DNA of 64,000 bases from positions 1 through 64,000 of the forward strand of contig CAIQKQ010000109.1 of assembly GCA_903872425.1 (NCBI GenBank). Reading direction: 5' to 3'. The notes beneath the pieces were generated by a model that saw nothing but the letters and a program-made list of their open reading frames with translations, ran no database searches and was not told the DNA's origin. The stretch is from an uncultured Opitutia bacterium. Its GTDB lineage: Bacteria; Verrucomicrobiota; Verrucomicrobiia; Opitutales; Opitutaceae. The number at the start of each line of letters is the position of its first letter. The stretch's first letter is position 1. This document shows, piece after piece, positions 17,197 through 26,334 of the stretch. The position numbers and the translations under genes were made by a program.

Positions 17197-20100
17197 ATGC
17201 GCCCTGCGCCACCCCATCGCACCATGAGCATCCACGCCGCCCCTAATTCCGCTCGCATGGAACCCCAGCTCGCTGCGCACCTGCACACCGTCGCCGCTCG
17301 CCTGCGCGCCACGCGCCTGCACCGGCTTGCCATGTGGCGCTGGCTCGTCGTAACGGCTGCGGCCGTTGGTCTGCTCTCGCTACGCGCGTGGAGAGAAGAG
17401 TTCACGACGTTCAGCGGTGTGGCACTGACGACGATATTTTTCGCATCGCTCGCTCGCGGTTTTATCGTAGCGCGACGCACACCCCTCGATCATGCGGCGG
17501 CCGCGCGCCTGGTCGAGGCGGAGTTTCCCGAACTGAGACTCGCGCTCCGCACCGCTGCCGAGCAGACACCCGATGAAGCCGATGGGCGTTTCAACTTTCT
17601 CCAGCGGCGCGTAATTGACGAGTCGCTGCGCCACGCACGGCGGCATCCGTGGACACTGCGCGCCAACCGGCAGGCGCGCTGGACGCTCTGCGGCCATGGC
17701 GCAGCGCTCGCGGCCACGCTTGCCCTCGCCTTCGTGGTGCTGCAACGCGGCGCGGTCGAGGTGCCATGGGTGCGGGCCGCAATGAAGGTCGAGGTCACGC
17801 CAGGCAACCACGAGTATGAACGCGGCACCACGGTGGTGTTTTCCGCGCGTATTACCGGCCGGTCGGCGCGCCGCGTCGAGCTGGTCTGGACCGACGCCGC
17901 CGGAAAAACCAGCCGCGTACCGATGGCCCGCAGCTTAGTCGACCCCGTCTACGCCTTCAGGCTCCCACGCGTCTCGGCCGACGTCACCTACTCTGTCGCC
18001 TACGACGAGGGCGCCACCGAAAAGTTTAAGATTACCGTTTTCGATCAGCCCGCGTTGAGCCGGGCCGATGCCAATCTCAGTTACCCGGCCTACACCGGCC
18101 TCGCCGACAAGACCGTACAGAACACCCGCAATGTCAGTGCCGTCGAGGGCACCAAGCTCCAGTATGATTTCACTGTCAACAAACCCCTCGCCAGCGCCAT
18201 CCTGCGCGATGAAGTCGGCGCAGAAATCAAACTCACGCCGGCCAACGCTGATCGCACGAAATTCACGATGAGCCAGACGATTGCGGCGACGCACACTTAC
18301 TCGCTCGCGCTCATCGACGACCAAGGCCGCCCTAATTCCGCGCGTACGCAGATCCGTATCACCGCCGTCGAAAACAAACCGCCGACTGTCGCGCTCGTGT
18401 TTCCGCGCAGTGATGTCCGCGTCTCCTCACTGGAAGAAATGCGCCTCTCCGCGCGTGCCACCGACGACTTCGGCCTCAAGGACTATGGTCTCGCCATCGC
18501 CGTCGGAGCGCAGGCACCGCAATATCTCTCCCTCAAAGACACCCCCCCCGCCGCCCTCCCGGCAGCACCCGGACCGCGCGGCGCGCCCGCCGCCGGCTTT
18601 CAGGCACAGTTCCAGCAGATGCTCGCACTAGAACCGAAGGGCATCAAGCCCGACGACCTCGTGACATGGTTCGCTTGGGCCGAGGATCTCGGCCCAGACG
18701 GCAAGCCGCGCCGCGTGACCAGCGACCTCGCCTTCGCCGAGGTGCGGCCATTCGAGGAAATATTCCGCGAGGCGTCCCCCGCCGAAGCGCAAGCCCAACA
18801 ACGCCAGCAACAACAACGCCAGCAGGGTGACCAGCAGTCGCAGGGCAATAATGAGCTGCTCGACCTCCAGCGCCAAATTTCCACAGCCATCTTCAATCTC
18901 CAAAAAGCTGGCACGCCCTCCGCAACCTACGCCGATGACGTGAAGACCATTCGTGACGAACAGAAGAAAGCGTTGGAATTGCTCGCCGACGCCAAGGCCG
19001 ACCTCACCAGCGCCCGCCAGCAGGCCGCGGCCGAACAAGCCGAGCGGTTCATGAACCAAGTCACGGACAATCTCGCCACGGCCGGCGACAAAAAATCTCT
19101 CGACCCACTCTCGCCCGCTTGGAGTGGCGCGCAAGGCGCGTATCAGTCGCTCCTCAAATTGCAGGCGCGAGAAACCCGCGTCGCCCAACAACGCGGCGGC
19201 AACAGCGGTCAGCAACCACAGCAGCGCAACCGCAACCAGTCGCAACTCGACCAGCTCGATTTCAACCAACAGCTCCAGCAGGAAAATTACCAGACGCAGA
19301 ACGAGGCCCAGCAACCCACCACGCAAGAGCAGCGCGATCAGCTTGCCGTCCAGAGCCGCCTCAGCGAGCTCGCCCGCCGCCAAAACGACGTGAACCAGCG
19401 CCTGCAGGAGTTGCAGACCGCCCTCAGCGCCGCCCGTGACGAGCCGCAGCGCGATCAAATCCGCCGAGAGCTCCAACGCCTTGAGGAGGAGCAACGTAAT
19501 ATGCTCGCCGACCTCGACGAAGCCCGGCAGCGCCTCGACAATCTCCAAGCGGGCGACCAAACGCAGCAAACCCGCCAGCAGCTCGACCAGGCCCGGCAAG
19601 ATATGCAGCGCACCGACGAGCAGCTTGCACAGGGCAATGTCCAGCAGGCCCTTGCCGCCGGCAACCGCACCCGCGAGCAGCTCGATCAAACGCGCCAGCA
19701 GTTACAGAACCAGTCGTCGAGCCAGTTCTCCGAACAGATGCGCTCCGCCCGCCAGCAGGCCCGCGACCTCGCCAATCAACAACAGCAGATCGAACAGCAG
19801 ATCGCGCAATCCGCCCAATCCGGCGCTAGTCAGCTCGACGACTCCGCCCAGCGTCAGGCCCTTGCACAAAATCTCGATCGCCAACGCGCCAATCTCGACA
19901 GCCTCCTCAACAATCTCCGCGATGTCACCGATGCCAGCGAGGCTACCGATCCGGTGCTCCACACCCAACTTTACGATCTCCTCCGTCAGCAAGAGCAGAG
20001 CCGCGCCGACACCACTAGCCGCCTTCAGACCGGAGCCGAGCTACTCCGCCGCGGTTTCTTGGACCAGTCGCGCGACTCACAGGTCGGCGTCGCCCAAAAC

Positions 20101-20742
20101 CTTGACCAGCTCCGCCGCGGCGTGGAGCGAGCCACCGACTCCGTGCTTGGCGATGAGACGCAGTTGCTCCAGTTCGCCAAAAATGAACTCAGCGACCTCG
20201 CCCGCCAAGTTCAACAAGACCGCCTGAACACGCGCGGTGGCGATCAAAGCCCCCCTGTCGCCACGGACCAAAATGGACCGCCCACGGGTCCGCGAGGCCA
20301 GGGCGGATCGCCCTCGCTCGCCCAGAACAATGTCTCGTCCGCCTTCCAAAACAGCCAAGTTCCCGCCGCCACACCGCCGGTCGGCCAAGATAATCGTCCG
20401 TCACCCGACAACCAGAATCCGCAGATCAGGCCAGATCAGTTCGCGCAAAACGCCCAGCCACCAAGTGATCCCCGCCAAGTCGGGCCGCTGTCGTTGGCCC
20501 AAAACAATCTGCCTGCCAACCAAGGCCCCCCCGCGCCGATCTTGGCTGCACCCGGCGACGCGCAAAGCAACGAGTCGACTGCTAGCCGCCCCAACGCACC
20601 AACCGGTCCAGCGCAACCGGACAGCCGGCCGGTACCGCCGAGCCTAGCCGCCTTGCTCATTCTGCAATATGACAAAACCGGCAAGGGAGGCTTGGATGCA
20701 AATGAAGTCACCACCATTCTCACCGAGCTCGCCGCCCCTTGA
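17197..20742 (+). CDS. DUF4175-like giant Gln-rich membrane protein
   Basis: This 1181-residue protein has two or three N-terminal membrane helices (MWRWLVVTAAAVGLLSL, ALTTIFFASLARGFIVA, AALAATLALAFVVLQ). Periplasmic beta-rich domains follow (GNHEYERGTTVVFSARITG...), then about 400 residues of Gln/Arg/Glu-rich coiled coil (RQQQQRQQGDQQSQGNNELL). A disordered Asn/Gln/Pro tail with repeated SLAQNN comes next. It ends in one EF-hand-like loop (DKTGKGGLDANEV). The layout is like the DUF4175 proteins of Bat-type operons. Starts at 17197 or 17224 are both possible. The antisense 353-aa ORF inside it is a shadow of Gln-rich codons. Confidence 0.85.
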   Translation: MRPAPPHRTMSIHAAPNSARMEPQLAAHLHTVAARLRATRLHRLAMWRWLVVTAAAVGLLSLRAWREEFTTFSGVALTTIFFASLARGFIVARRTPLDHAAAARLVEAEFPELRLALRTAAEQTPDEADGRFNFLQRRVIDESLRHARRHPWTLRANRQARWTLCGHGAALAATLALAFVVLQRGAVEVPWVRAAMKVEVTPGNHEYERGTTVVFSARITGRSARRVELVWTDAAGKTSRVPMARSLVDPVYAFRLPRVSADVTYSVAYDEGATEKFKITVFDQPALSRADANLSYPAYTGLADKTVQNTRNVSAVEGTKLQYDFTVNKPLASAILRDEVGAEIKLTPANADRTKFTMSQTIAATHTYSLALIDDQGRPNSARTQIRITAVENKPPTVALVFPRSDVRVSSLEEMRLSARATDDFGLKDYGLAIAVGAQAPQYLSLKDTPPAALPAAPGPRGAPAAGFQAQFQQMLALEPKGIKPDDLVTWFAWAEDLGPDGKPRRVTSDLAFAEVRPFEEIFREASPAEAQAQQRQQQQRQQGDQQSQGNNELLDLQRQISTAIFNLQKAGTPSATYADDVKTIRDEQKKALELLADAKADLTSARQQAAAEQAERFMNQVTDNLATAGDKKSLDPLSPAWSGAQGAYQSLLKLQARETRVAQQRGGNSGQQPQQRNRNQSQLDQLDFNQQLQQENYQTQNEAQQPTTQEQRDQLAVQSRLSELARRQNDVNQRLQELQTALSAARDEPQRDQIRRELQRLEEEQRNMLADLDEARQRLDNLQAGDQTQQTRQQLDQARQDMQRTDEQLAQGNVQQALAAGNRTREQLDQTRQQLQNQSSSQFSEQMRSARQQARDLANQQQQIEQQIAQSAQSGASQLDDSAQRQALAQNLDRQRANLDSLLNNLRDVTDASEATDPVLHTQLYDLLRQQEQSRADTTSRLQTGAELLRRGFLDQSRDSQVGVAQNLDQLRRGVERATDSVLGDETQLLQFAKNELSDLARQVQQDRLNTRGGDQSPPVATDQNGPPTGPRGQGGSPSLAQNNVSSAFQNSQVPAATPPVGQDNRPSPDNQNPQIRPDQFAQNAQPPSDPRQVGPLSLAQNNLPANQGPPAPILAAPGDAQSNESTASRPNAPTGPAQPDSRPVPPSLAALLILQYDKTGKGGLDANEVTTILTELAAP

Positions 20743-20760
20743 TCCCACCGCCACCCCGCC

Positions 20761-21900
20761 ATGAAAAACTGTTTTTTCACCTTTGCCTTTCTACTCGGAT
20801 TTGGCGGCGAGATCCATGCTCAACCAGCATCCCAACCGGAGTCCACCGCGGCCATAGCGACTCCGCCGGCGTCCCCTGTCGCCGAAGCCGCGCCGGGGCA
20901 AAGCGCCAGCGAGCTCATGACACGGTTCGACCTTAATCACGATGGAGTGCTGAACGAGGCCGAGCTGACCCTCGCGCTCGCCTCTCGCGGCGGACTGTCG
21001 GGCAACGTGCGTGTGGCTGCTGGCCGGCTGGCTAATGCCAACGGACCGAGTGGTGCGCAAAATCCAGATGAGGCCCAGCCCGGACAACGCGGCGGCCAAA
21101 GCCAGCGCAGGGGTCAGCCCGGTCAGGACGGCCAGCCGGGCGACCTAGCGCAAAATGACCAAAATTCCGACGGCCAAGGCGGCGGCACAGGGCAGCAGCC
21201 CGGCCAACGTAGCGGATCGGACCAGCGCGGCCAACGCGGCGGTCAACGCGGCATTTCGCCAAACGATCTCGCACAAGGCGACCAAAACCCTGACGCCCAG
21301 CAACCCGGCCAAGCTGGCGCAGGCGGTCAACAATCCGGCCAGCGTAGCAGCGGCCCAGGTGGTCAGCGCGGCCCGAACGGCCAACGCGGCGGCGGGCAGG
21401 GCAACCAGCCCGGCCAGCAAACAAATCAAGGTGCCGACCAACTCACACAGAACGGTCAGCGCCAAGGTGGAAACGGTGGCGGCAACCTCGCCCCGGCCGC
21501 CTCCGCGTTCGACGATCTCAATCTGCTCACGCAGGATTTGGGCAACCTTGATCCCACCCTCGGCCCGATCACCGGTGAAAATTACGCGCAGTGGGCCGAC
21601 CGCCTCCGCACAGTCGAGCAGTTGATCGATGACCCCAACCTCCGCCAGCAGGTCGCCACCATCCGCGGCCGCGCCGACGACTTGCGCCGCGCCTTCCAGC
21701 GCACCGCCACACCACCGAAATGGGGTGACGTGCAGAACAATGTTCTCGTGCCGCTGAACCAAGTTCGCGCCGAAATCGCCAAAGAGCTCACGCGCCGGAT
21801 GCAACCCGACACGTTGCAGCCTGCCGACCGCGACCCCGTGCCCGCAAAATTTGCCGACGCTGTCAGCAGCTATTTCGAGGCGCTCGGCGCGGCCAAGTGA
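20761..21900 (+). CDS. Secreted EF-hand, Gly/Gln-rich protein
   Basis: The 379-residue product has a signal peptide (KNCFFTFAFLLGFGGEIHA). One EF-hand loop, DLNHDGVLNEAEL, sits near residue 58 and matches the calcium-binding DxNxDG consensus. Residues 100-245 form a low-complexity region of GQ, GQR and LAQ(N/G)DQN units. A compact helical C-terminal domain follows from about 255 (DLNLLTQDLGNLDPTLGPITGENYAQWADRLRTVEQ). It shares the LAQN-type motifs and the EF-hand with the preceding protein. It begins 18 bases after that gene and ends 19 bases before the next start. No family with known function was recognised. Confidence 0.8.
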   Translation: MKNCFFTFAFLLGFGGEIHAQPASQPESTAAIATPPASPVAEAAPGQSASELMTRFDLNHDGVLNEAELTLALASRGGLSGNVRVAAGRLANANGPSGAQNPDEAQPGQRGGQSQRRGQPGQDGQPGDLAQNDQNSDGQGGGTGQQPGQRSGSDQRGQRGGQRGISPNDLAQGDQNPDAQQPGQAGAGGQQSGQRSSGPGGQRGPNGQRGGGQGNQPGQQTNQGADQLTQNGQRQGGNGGGNLAPAASAFDDLNLLTQDLGNLDPTLGPITGENYAQWADRLRTVEQLIDDPNLRQQVATIRGRADDLRRAFQRTATPPKWGDVQNNVLVPLNQVRAEIAKELTRRMQPDTLQPADRDPVPAKFADAVSSYFEALGAAK

Positions 21901-21919
21901 CGCCCGCCCCTCCCATCGC

Positions 21920-24331
21920 GTGATTCCACTCGCCGCCATTTCCTTCGCCAACGCCGCGTGGTTCGGACTCGCGCTCGCCGCTGCCGCCTTGTTGGTACCA
22001 CTCACCTGGCTCGCATTGCGCCCAGCTGGACCGCAGCGCGGCGCGCGCGCTTTCGGCCTAGGCCTCCGCGCTCTGGGCATCGCCCTGCTGCTGCTCTGTC
22101 TGCTTGATCCACAGTGGGTTTCCTCGCGCCCGAAAAAGGGCGCGAACCTCTTTGCCATTCTCGCTGACAACAGCCAAGGCCTGCAAGTCGCCGACGCCCA
22201 CGAGTCCATCTCGCGCGGTGCGAAGCTCCGCACGCTGCTCACCGAGCCGGGAGCGAAGTGGCTCGAGGCAGTCGCCGATAATTTTCAGGTACGCCCCTAC
22301 ATCTTTGATCGTGACCTCAAGCGCGTGCGCGATTTCAGCGAACTGGATTTTCAAGGGAATAGTACCGCACTCGGCGGGGCATTGAAAAAGCTCCGTGAGC
22401 GTCTGAACGGTCAGCCGCTCGCCGGTATCTTGCTTTTCACGGACGGCAACGCCACCGACCTCCCCAACGGCCTCGGTGAAACCGGCGGAGTGCCCATCTA
22501 TCCCGTCGTTGTCGGCTCGGCCGACGGCCTGCGTGATGTGCGCGTCGAACGCGCTGACATGCGACTGACCGCCTTTGACGACGCCCCGGTGTCGCTTACC
22601 GTTGCGGTTGCGGGCCAAGGCGCCGTTGGGCGCGATTTAAGTGTGACCGTTCGGCGGCTCGCCGCCGCCGGCACGGTAGCTGCCGAAAATTTACCCGCGC
22701 CACAAACCACGACCGTCGCCAACGACCAAGATGCTGCCGAGGTGAAGTTCGACTGGCGGCCCGGCGGCACCGGCATCCAATTTTACGAGACCGCCGTCTC
22801 GGTGAAAGGCATGCCGGCGTTCGATGAGGCGACCATGCTCAACAATCGACGTGCCGTGCTCGTTGACCGAGGCCGGCCAGCCTACCGTATCCTCTATGTC
22901 GGCGGCCGACCAAGTTGGGAGTTCAAGTTCCTCAACCGTGCCCTCGCCGAGGATCCGCAGCTCCAACTTCCTGCGCTTATCCGCGTGGCGAACCGCGAGC
23001 CCAAATTTACCTTCCTCGGCCGCGCGGGCGAAACGACCAACCCGCTCTTCCGCGGCGCAGCCGGTGCAGCCGACGACACTCAACGCTACGACCAGCCTGT
23101 GATCAAGGGCCTCAACGCCAAGGACGAGACTGAACTCGCCGCCGGCTTCCCCCGCAACGCCGCTGAGCTCTTTGCTTATGACGCGGTCATACTCGATGAC
23201 ATCGAGTCTGCTGCCTTCACCACCGAGCAACTCGGGCTGTTGCGTCGATTCGTCGCTGAGCGCGGCGGCGGCCTGCTCATGCTTGGTGGCGAGGGTACAT
23301 TGGAGGACGGCGGGTACGAGAGCACGGCGTTGCGCGATGTGCTCCCCGTGTATCTCGACCGGCTTAACGAGGTCGTGCCGGAAGGTGAACTGAAATGGGA
23401 ACTCACCCGCGAAGGCTGGCTGGAGCCGTGGACGCGCGTCCGCGCCATCGAGAGCGAGGAACGCACCCGCTTAGCCTCAATGCCGACGTTCCTGACCGCC
23501 AACCGCCTCAAGAGTATCAAGCCCGCCGCCACTGTGCTCGCCACCATCACTGACGCAACGACCGGCCAGCGCTACCCGGCGCTCGTAGCACAACACTACG
23601 GCGCAGGCCGCGCGATTGTCACCGGCGTCGGCGACCTCTGGAGCTGGGGCATGAAGGGCGAAGCCGAACACGCCGACTTGGATCGCTTCTGGAGGCAGCT
23701 CGCGCGTCTGCTTGTGACCGACGTACCCGCGCCCGTAGAGTTGCGGGTCGAACCGGCGAGCGAGGAGTCTGGTGGGATGACGCTCCGCGTGACTGCGCGT
23801 GACGCGGAGTTTAAACCCCTCGACCTCGCCACCGCCAAGATTACCATTAAAAGCGTCGGGGCCGAGCCACTGAAACCCGCCACGCCGCCCGACGCCGCCG
23901 CGCCGATGCCCGTTCCTGCGTTCAGCTCGGTCACACTCCCGGCCGAACCCGTAGCCGACACCCCCGGCCAGTATGCCGCAACCTTCGCTCCACGCGATGC
24001 TGGTGCTTACCTCGCTGACGTTGAGGTAACTGACCTCACCGGCAAAATCCTGGGCCACGCCCAGGCTGGCTGGGTGCACGATCCCGCCGCAGAGGAGTTC
24101 CGTTCGCTCGCTCCCAACCGCGCGCTACTGGAAGAATTAGCCCGACGCACCGGCGGCGAGGTCATTCCTTGGTCAGGCCTCGATTCTTTGGCAAAAAAAC
24201 TCGGCCGCGCGCCCGCCCCAATCTCCGAGAATTTTTCCGAACCGCTCTGGCAGCAGGGTTGGGTTTTTCTCGTCGTGCTCACCTGCTTCCTCTCCGAGTG
24301 GGGCTGGCGGCGCTGGAAAGGTCTGCCATGA
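21920..24331 (+). CDS. Membrane protein with degenerate vWA and glutamine amidotransferase-like domains
   Basis: When started at the GTG at 21920 the protein has 803 residues; the ORF-track start at 21851 lies inside the previous gene. Two membrane helices open it (WFGLALAAAALLVPLTWLAL and LGLRALGIALLLLCLL), as in BatA-like proteins. A vWA-like region follows in which the MIDAS is degenerate (LADNSQGL). Next comes a class I glutamine amidotransferase-like domain (AYDAVILDDIESAAF, GGGLLMLGGEG) without an evident catalytic Cys. A last helix WQQGWVFLVVLTCFLSEWGW closes the chain. It overlaps the next gene by ATGA. Confidence 0.82.
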   Translation: MIPLAAISFANAAWFGLALAAAALLVPLTWLALRPAGPQRGARAFGLGLRALGIALLLLCLLDPQWVSSRPKKGANLFAILADNSQGLQVADAHESISRGAKLRTLLTEPGAKWLEAVADNFQVRPYIFDRDLKRVRDFSELDFQGNSTALGGALKKLRERLNGQPLAGILLFTDGNATDLPNGLGETGGVPIYPVVVGSADGLRDVRVERADMRLTAFDDAPVSLTVAVAGQGAVGRDLSVTVRRLAAAGTVAAENLPAPQTTTVANDQDAAEVKFDWRPGGTGIQFYETAVSVKGMPAFDEATMLNNRRAVLVDRGRPAYRILYVGGRPSWEFKFLNRALAEDPQLQLPALIRVANREPKFTFLGRAGETTNPLFRGAAGAADDTQRYDQPVIKGLNAKDETELAAGFPRNAAELFAYDAVILDDIESAAFTTEQLGLLRRFVAERGGGLLMLGGEGTLEDGGYESTALRDVLPVYLDRLNEVVPEGELKWELTREGWLEPWTRVRAIESEERTRLASMPTFLTANRLKSIKPAATVLATITDATTGQRYPALVAQHYGAGRAIVTGVGDLWSWGMKGEAEHADLDRFWRQLARLLVTDVPAPVELRVEPASEESGGMTLRVTARDAEFKPLDLATAKITIKSVGAEPLKPATPPDAAAPMPVPAFSSVTLPAEPVADTPGQYAATFAPRDAGAYLADVEVTDLTGKILGHAQAGWVHDPAAEEFRSLAPNRALLEELARRTGGEVIPWSGLDSLAKKLGRAPAPISENFSEPLWQQGWVFLVVLTCFLSEWGWRRWKGLP

Positions 24332-25371
24332 AAACTTATTGTCTCTACACTGTCCTGCTCTTGTTTGCGTGTGCCCTGCCCGTCCTTGCCGCTGTCGCGG
24401 ACCCCGTCACATTAGCCGCCCCCGCCCCACGCGACGAGGTACTCGTGATCATCGGCGCGCCCGGCGAGGCGGACACCTTTGCCCCCGGTTTTGCTGCCGC
24501 CGCCAAAAATTGGCAGACCGCCTGCGCCCGCGCACACATCCCATGCACCATCATCGGTCTGGAAGAGCAAAAAGACCCCGAGGCCTCGCCCACTGACCGT
24601 GCACGCGTGCAGGAGTGGTTGCAAAAACGCGATCCCGCCTCCCGCGCAAACCTCTGGATAACCTACATCGGCCACGGTACCTTTGACGGCAAAGAGGCGC
24701 GGATGAACCTCCGCGGCCCCGATATCCTCCCGGCCGACCTCGCCGCATGGTTTAAGCCGTTCATGCGCCAGATCATCTTTATTCACGGCGGCTCGGCCGG
24801 CGGTGCACCCTTTATCAGCGCCCTCTCTGGGCCTAACCGCATAATTATCACCGCCACGCGCAGCGGCAACGAGGTCAACTATGCCCGCTTCGGCGAGCGT
24901 TTTGCCGAGGCCGTTGCTAGCGACGACGCCGATATTGACCAAGACGGCCAAGTCTCGCTCTTAGAGGCCTTCGTCTACGCCGCACAAAAAGTGCAGGGCT
25001 TTTACGTCGATAACAACCGCATGATGACCGAGCACCCGCAGCTCGACGACAACGGCGATAAGGCCAGCACTCCGGCGGATTTTTTTAAGGGCACCCGCGT
25101 AGTAAAACAGGCCCAGCCCGCGCGAGGCGGCGGCTCAGCTCCAGTGGTGGACGGTGCCCGCGCCCGCCTCGTCACTCTCGCTCCGACCGACGCCGAGCGC
25201 GCGATGACCCCGGTACAGTTCGCGCTGCGAGAGACGCTTGAGCAGCAGTTGGAAAAACTCCGCGCCCAGAAAACGCGGCTTGGTGACGACGCCTACTACA
25301 AGCAGTTAGAAGCCCTCCTCCGTCAGCTCGCCGCCCTCTACTCGCCTGCGGCCAGAGCTGCCCTGCCATAG
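24328..25371 (+). CDS. C13 (legumain/caspase-clan)-like protein lacking the nucleophile
   Basis: The ATG at 24328 overlaps the previous stop and gives a 347-residue protein with a signal peptide (CLYTVLLLFACALPVLAAVA). The core resembles clan CD peptidases: strand-helix pattern, ITYIGHGTF containing the expected histidine, then IIFIHGGSAGG where the catalytic Cys strand would end. No Cys is present there; the only mature-region Cys residues are in ACARAHIPC. A Ca-loop-like DADIDQDGQVSLLEAF follows, then a C-terminal helical tail (EQQLEKLRAQKTRLGDD). It may therefore be a catalytically inactive binding protein. It closes the operon. Confidence 0.7.
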   Translation: MKTYCLYTVLLLFACALPVLAAVADPVTLAAPAPRDEVLVIIGAPGEADTFAPGFAAAAKNWQTACARAHIPCTIIGLEEQKDPEASPTDRARVQEWLQKRDPASRANLWITYIGHGTFDGKEARMNLRGPDILPADLAAWFKPFMRQIIFIHGGSAGGAPFISALSGPNRIIITATRSGNEVNYARFGERFAEAVASDDADIDQDGQVSLLEAFVYAAQKVQGFYVDNNRMMTEHPQLDDNGDKASTPADFFKGTRVVKQAQPARGGGSAPVVDGARARLVTLAPTDAERAMTPVQFALRETLEQQLEKLRAQKTRLGDDAYYKQLEALLRQLAALYSPAARAALP

Positions 25372-25491
25372 CTAGACGTCTCCCATAGTTCAGAGGATTG
25401 GCCTAGGCGCGAAATGGGCAGGATTGATTGATGCCCATGAAGTTGCGTCTTCCTGCTTTCCACACGCGATTTACATCTATCAAATAGAGGT

Positions 25492-26271
25492 ATGGCACCG
25501 CTGCTCTGTCTCGACCTCGGCAACACCCACACGCACTTCAGCGTCGTGGGAGCGGCGGGTACTGACGTGGTGGAGGTTATGCCCACGGCTGCGCTTGAAG
25601 CACCGGCCGACGAGTTCGCTACGCGACTCACCCGGCTACACGCGGAGCGGCCCACATTAGCCGGTGTCGCATTTTGCTCAGTGGTACCAGATGCCACGCC
25701 GCGCCTGCGCCGCGTGCTGGCAGCCGCTTTGCCCGCGCTGCCTGTTTTCCAACTCACGCATCAGTGCCGCCTCGGAGTGCCACTCACATACCCGCGTCCA
25801 GCCGAGGTCGGGCAGGACCGCCTCGCCAACGCCGCCGCGGCGTACGCACTCGGCGCGGTGCCGGCCGTAGTTATTGACCTGGGCACAGCGGTGACGTTCG
25901 ACGTTGTGACGGCATCCGGTGGCTACGAAGGAGGTATCATTGCGCCGGGCCTCGCTGTCATGCGGCATTATTTGCACGACCGCACGGCACAGTTACCCGA
26001 GATTGATAGCTCGCTCGCGGTCGGCCGTGCGATTGGACAGAGCACCGTCGAGGCGATGCGGATTGGCATGGTCGTTGGCTTCGCGGGGATGATTCAAGCC
26101 TTGCTTGATGCGGTACTGATTGAGCTGGCCGCGCGTGGCGGGCCGGTGCCGACGGTATTGGCGACCGGTGGCTGCGCGGAATATTTCTCCGGCAAACTCC
26201 GCCAGCCCGTGCAGCTTCGGCCCGATCTTACATTGTTTGGTCTAGCCGCCGCATGGCGCCTGAACCAGTGA
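25492..26271 (+). CDS. coaX: Type III pantothenate kinase
   Basis: This 259-residue cytoplasmic enzyme phosphorylates pantothenate in the first step of coenzyme A synthesis. It shows the CoaX motifs in order: the phosphate-binding DLGNTHTHF at the N-terminus, GQDRLANAAAAYALG, the second nucleotide motif VIDLGTAVTFDVV, GGIIAPGL, and ATGG near the C-terminus. Length is normal for the family. The 120-base gap before it separates it from the envelope operon, so it probably has its own promoter, although no clear -35/-10 pair was assigned. A purine-rich TAGAGGT abuts the ATG, too close for normal SD spacing. Confidence 0.95.
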   Translation: MAPLLCLDLGNTHTHFSVVGAAGTDVVEVMPTAALEAPADEFATRLTRLHAERPTLAGVAFCSVVPDATPRLRRVLAAALPALPVFQLTHQCRLGVPLTYPRPAEVGQDRLANAAAAYALGAVPAVVIDLGTAVTFDVVTASGGYEGGIIAPGLAVMRHYLHDRTAQLPEIDSSLAVGRAIGQSTVEAMRIGMVVGFAGMIQALLDAVLIELAARGGPVPTVLATGGCAEYFSGKLRQPVQLRPDLTLFGLAAAWRLNQ

Positions 26272-26334
26272 AACTCGCGTGGCACATTTTACAAAGCCCC
26301 TTGTCCTTCACTGCGAAACTGTAAATCTTCCGCT

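Noticed and set aside
18628-19689. 353-residue antisense ORF
   Set aside because: It lies wholly opposite the Gln-rich coiled-coil part of the 1181-residue gene. Its Leu-rich composition is what reverse-complemented Gln/Arg codons give, and it has no family features.
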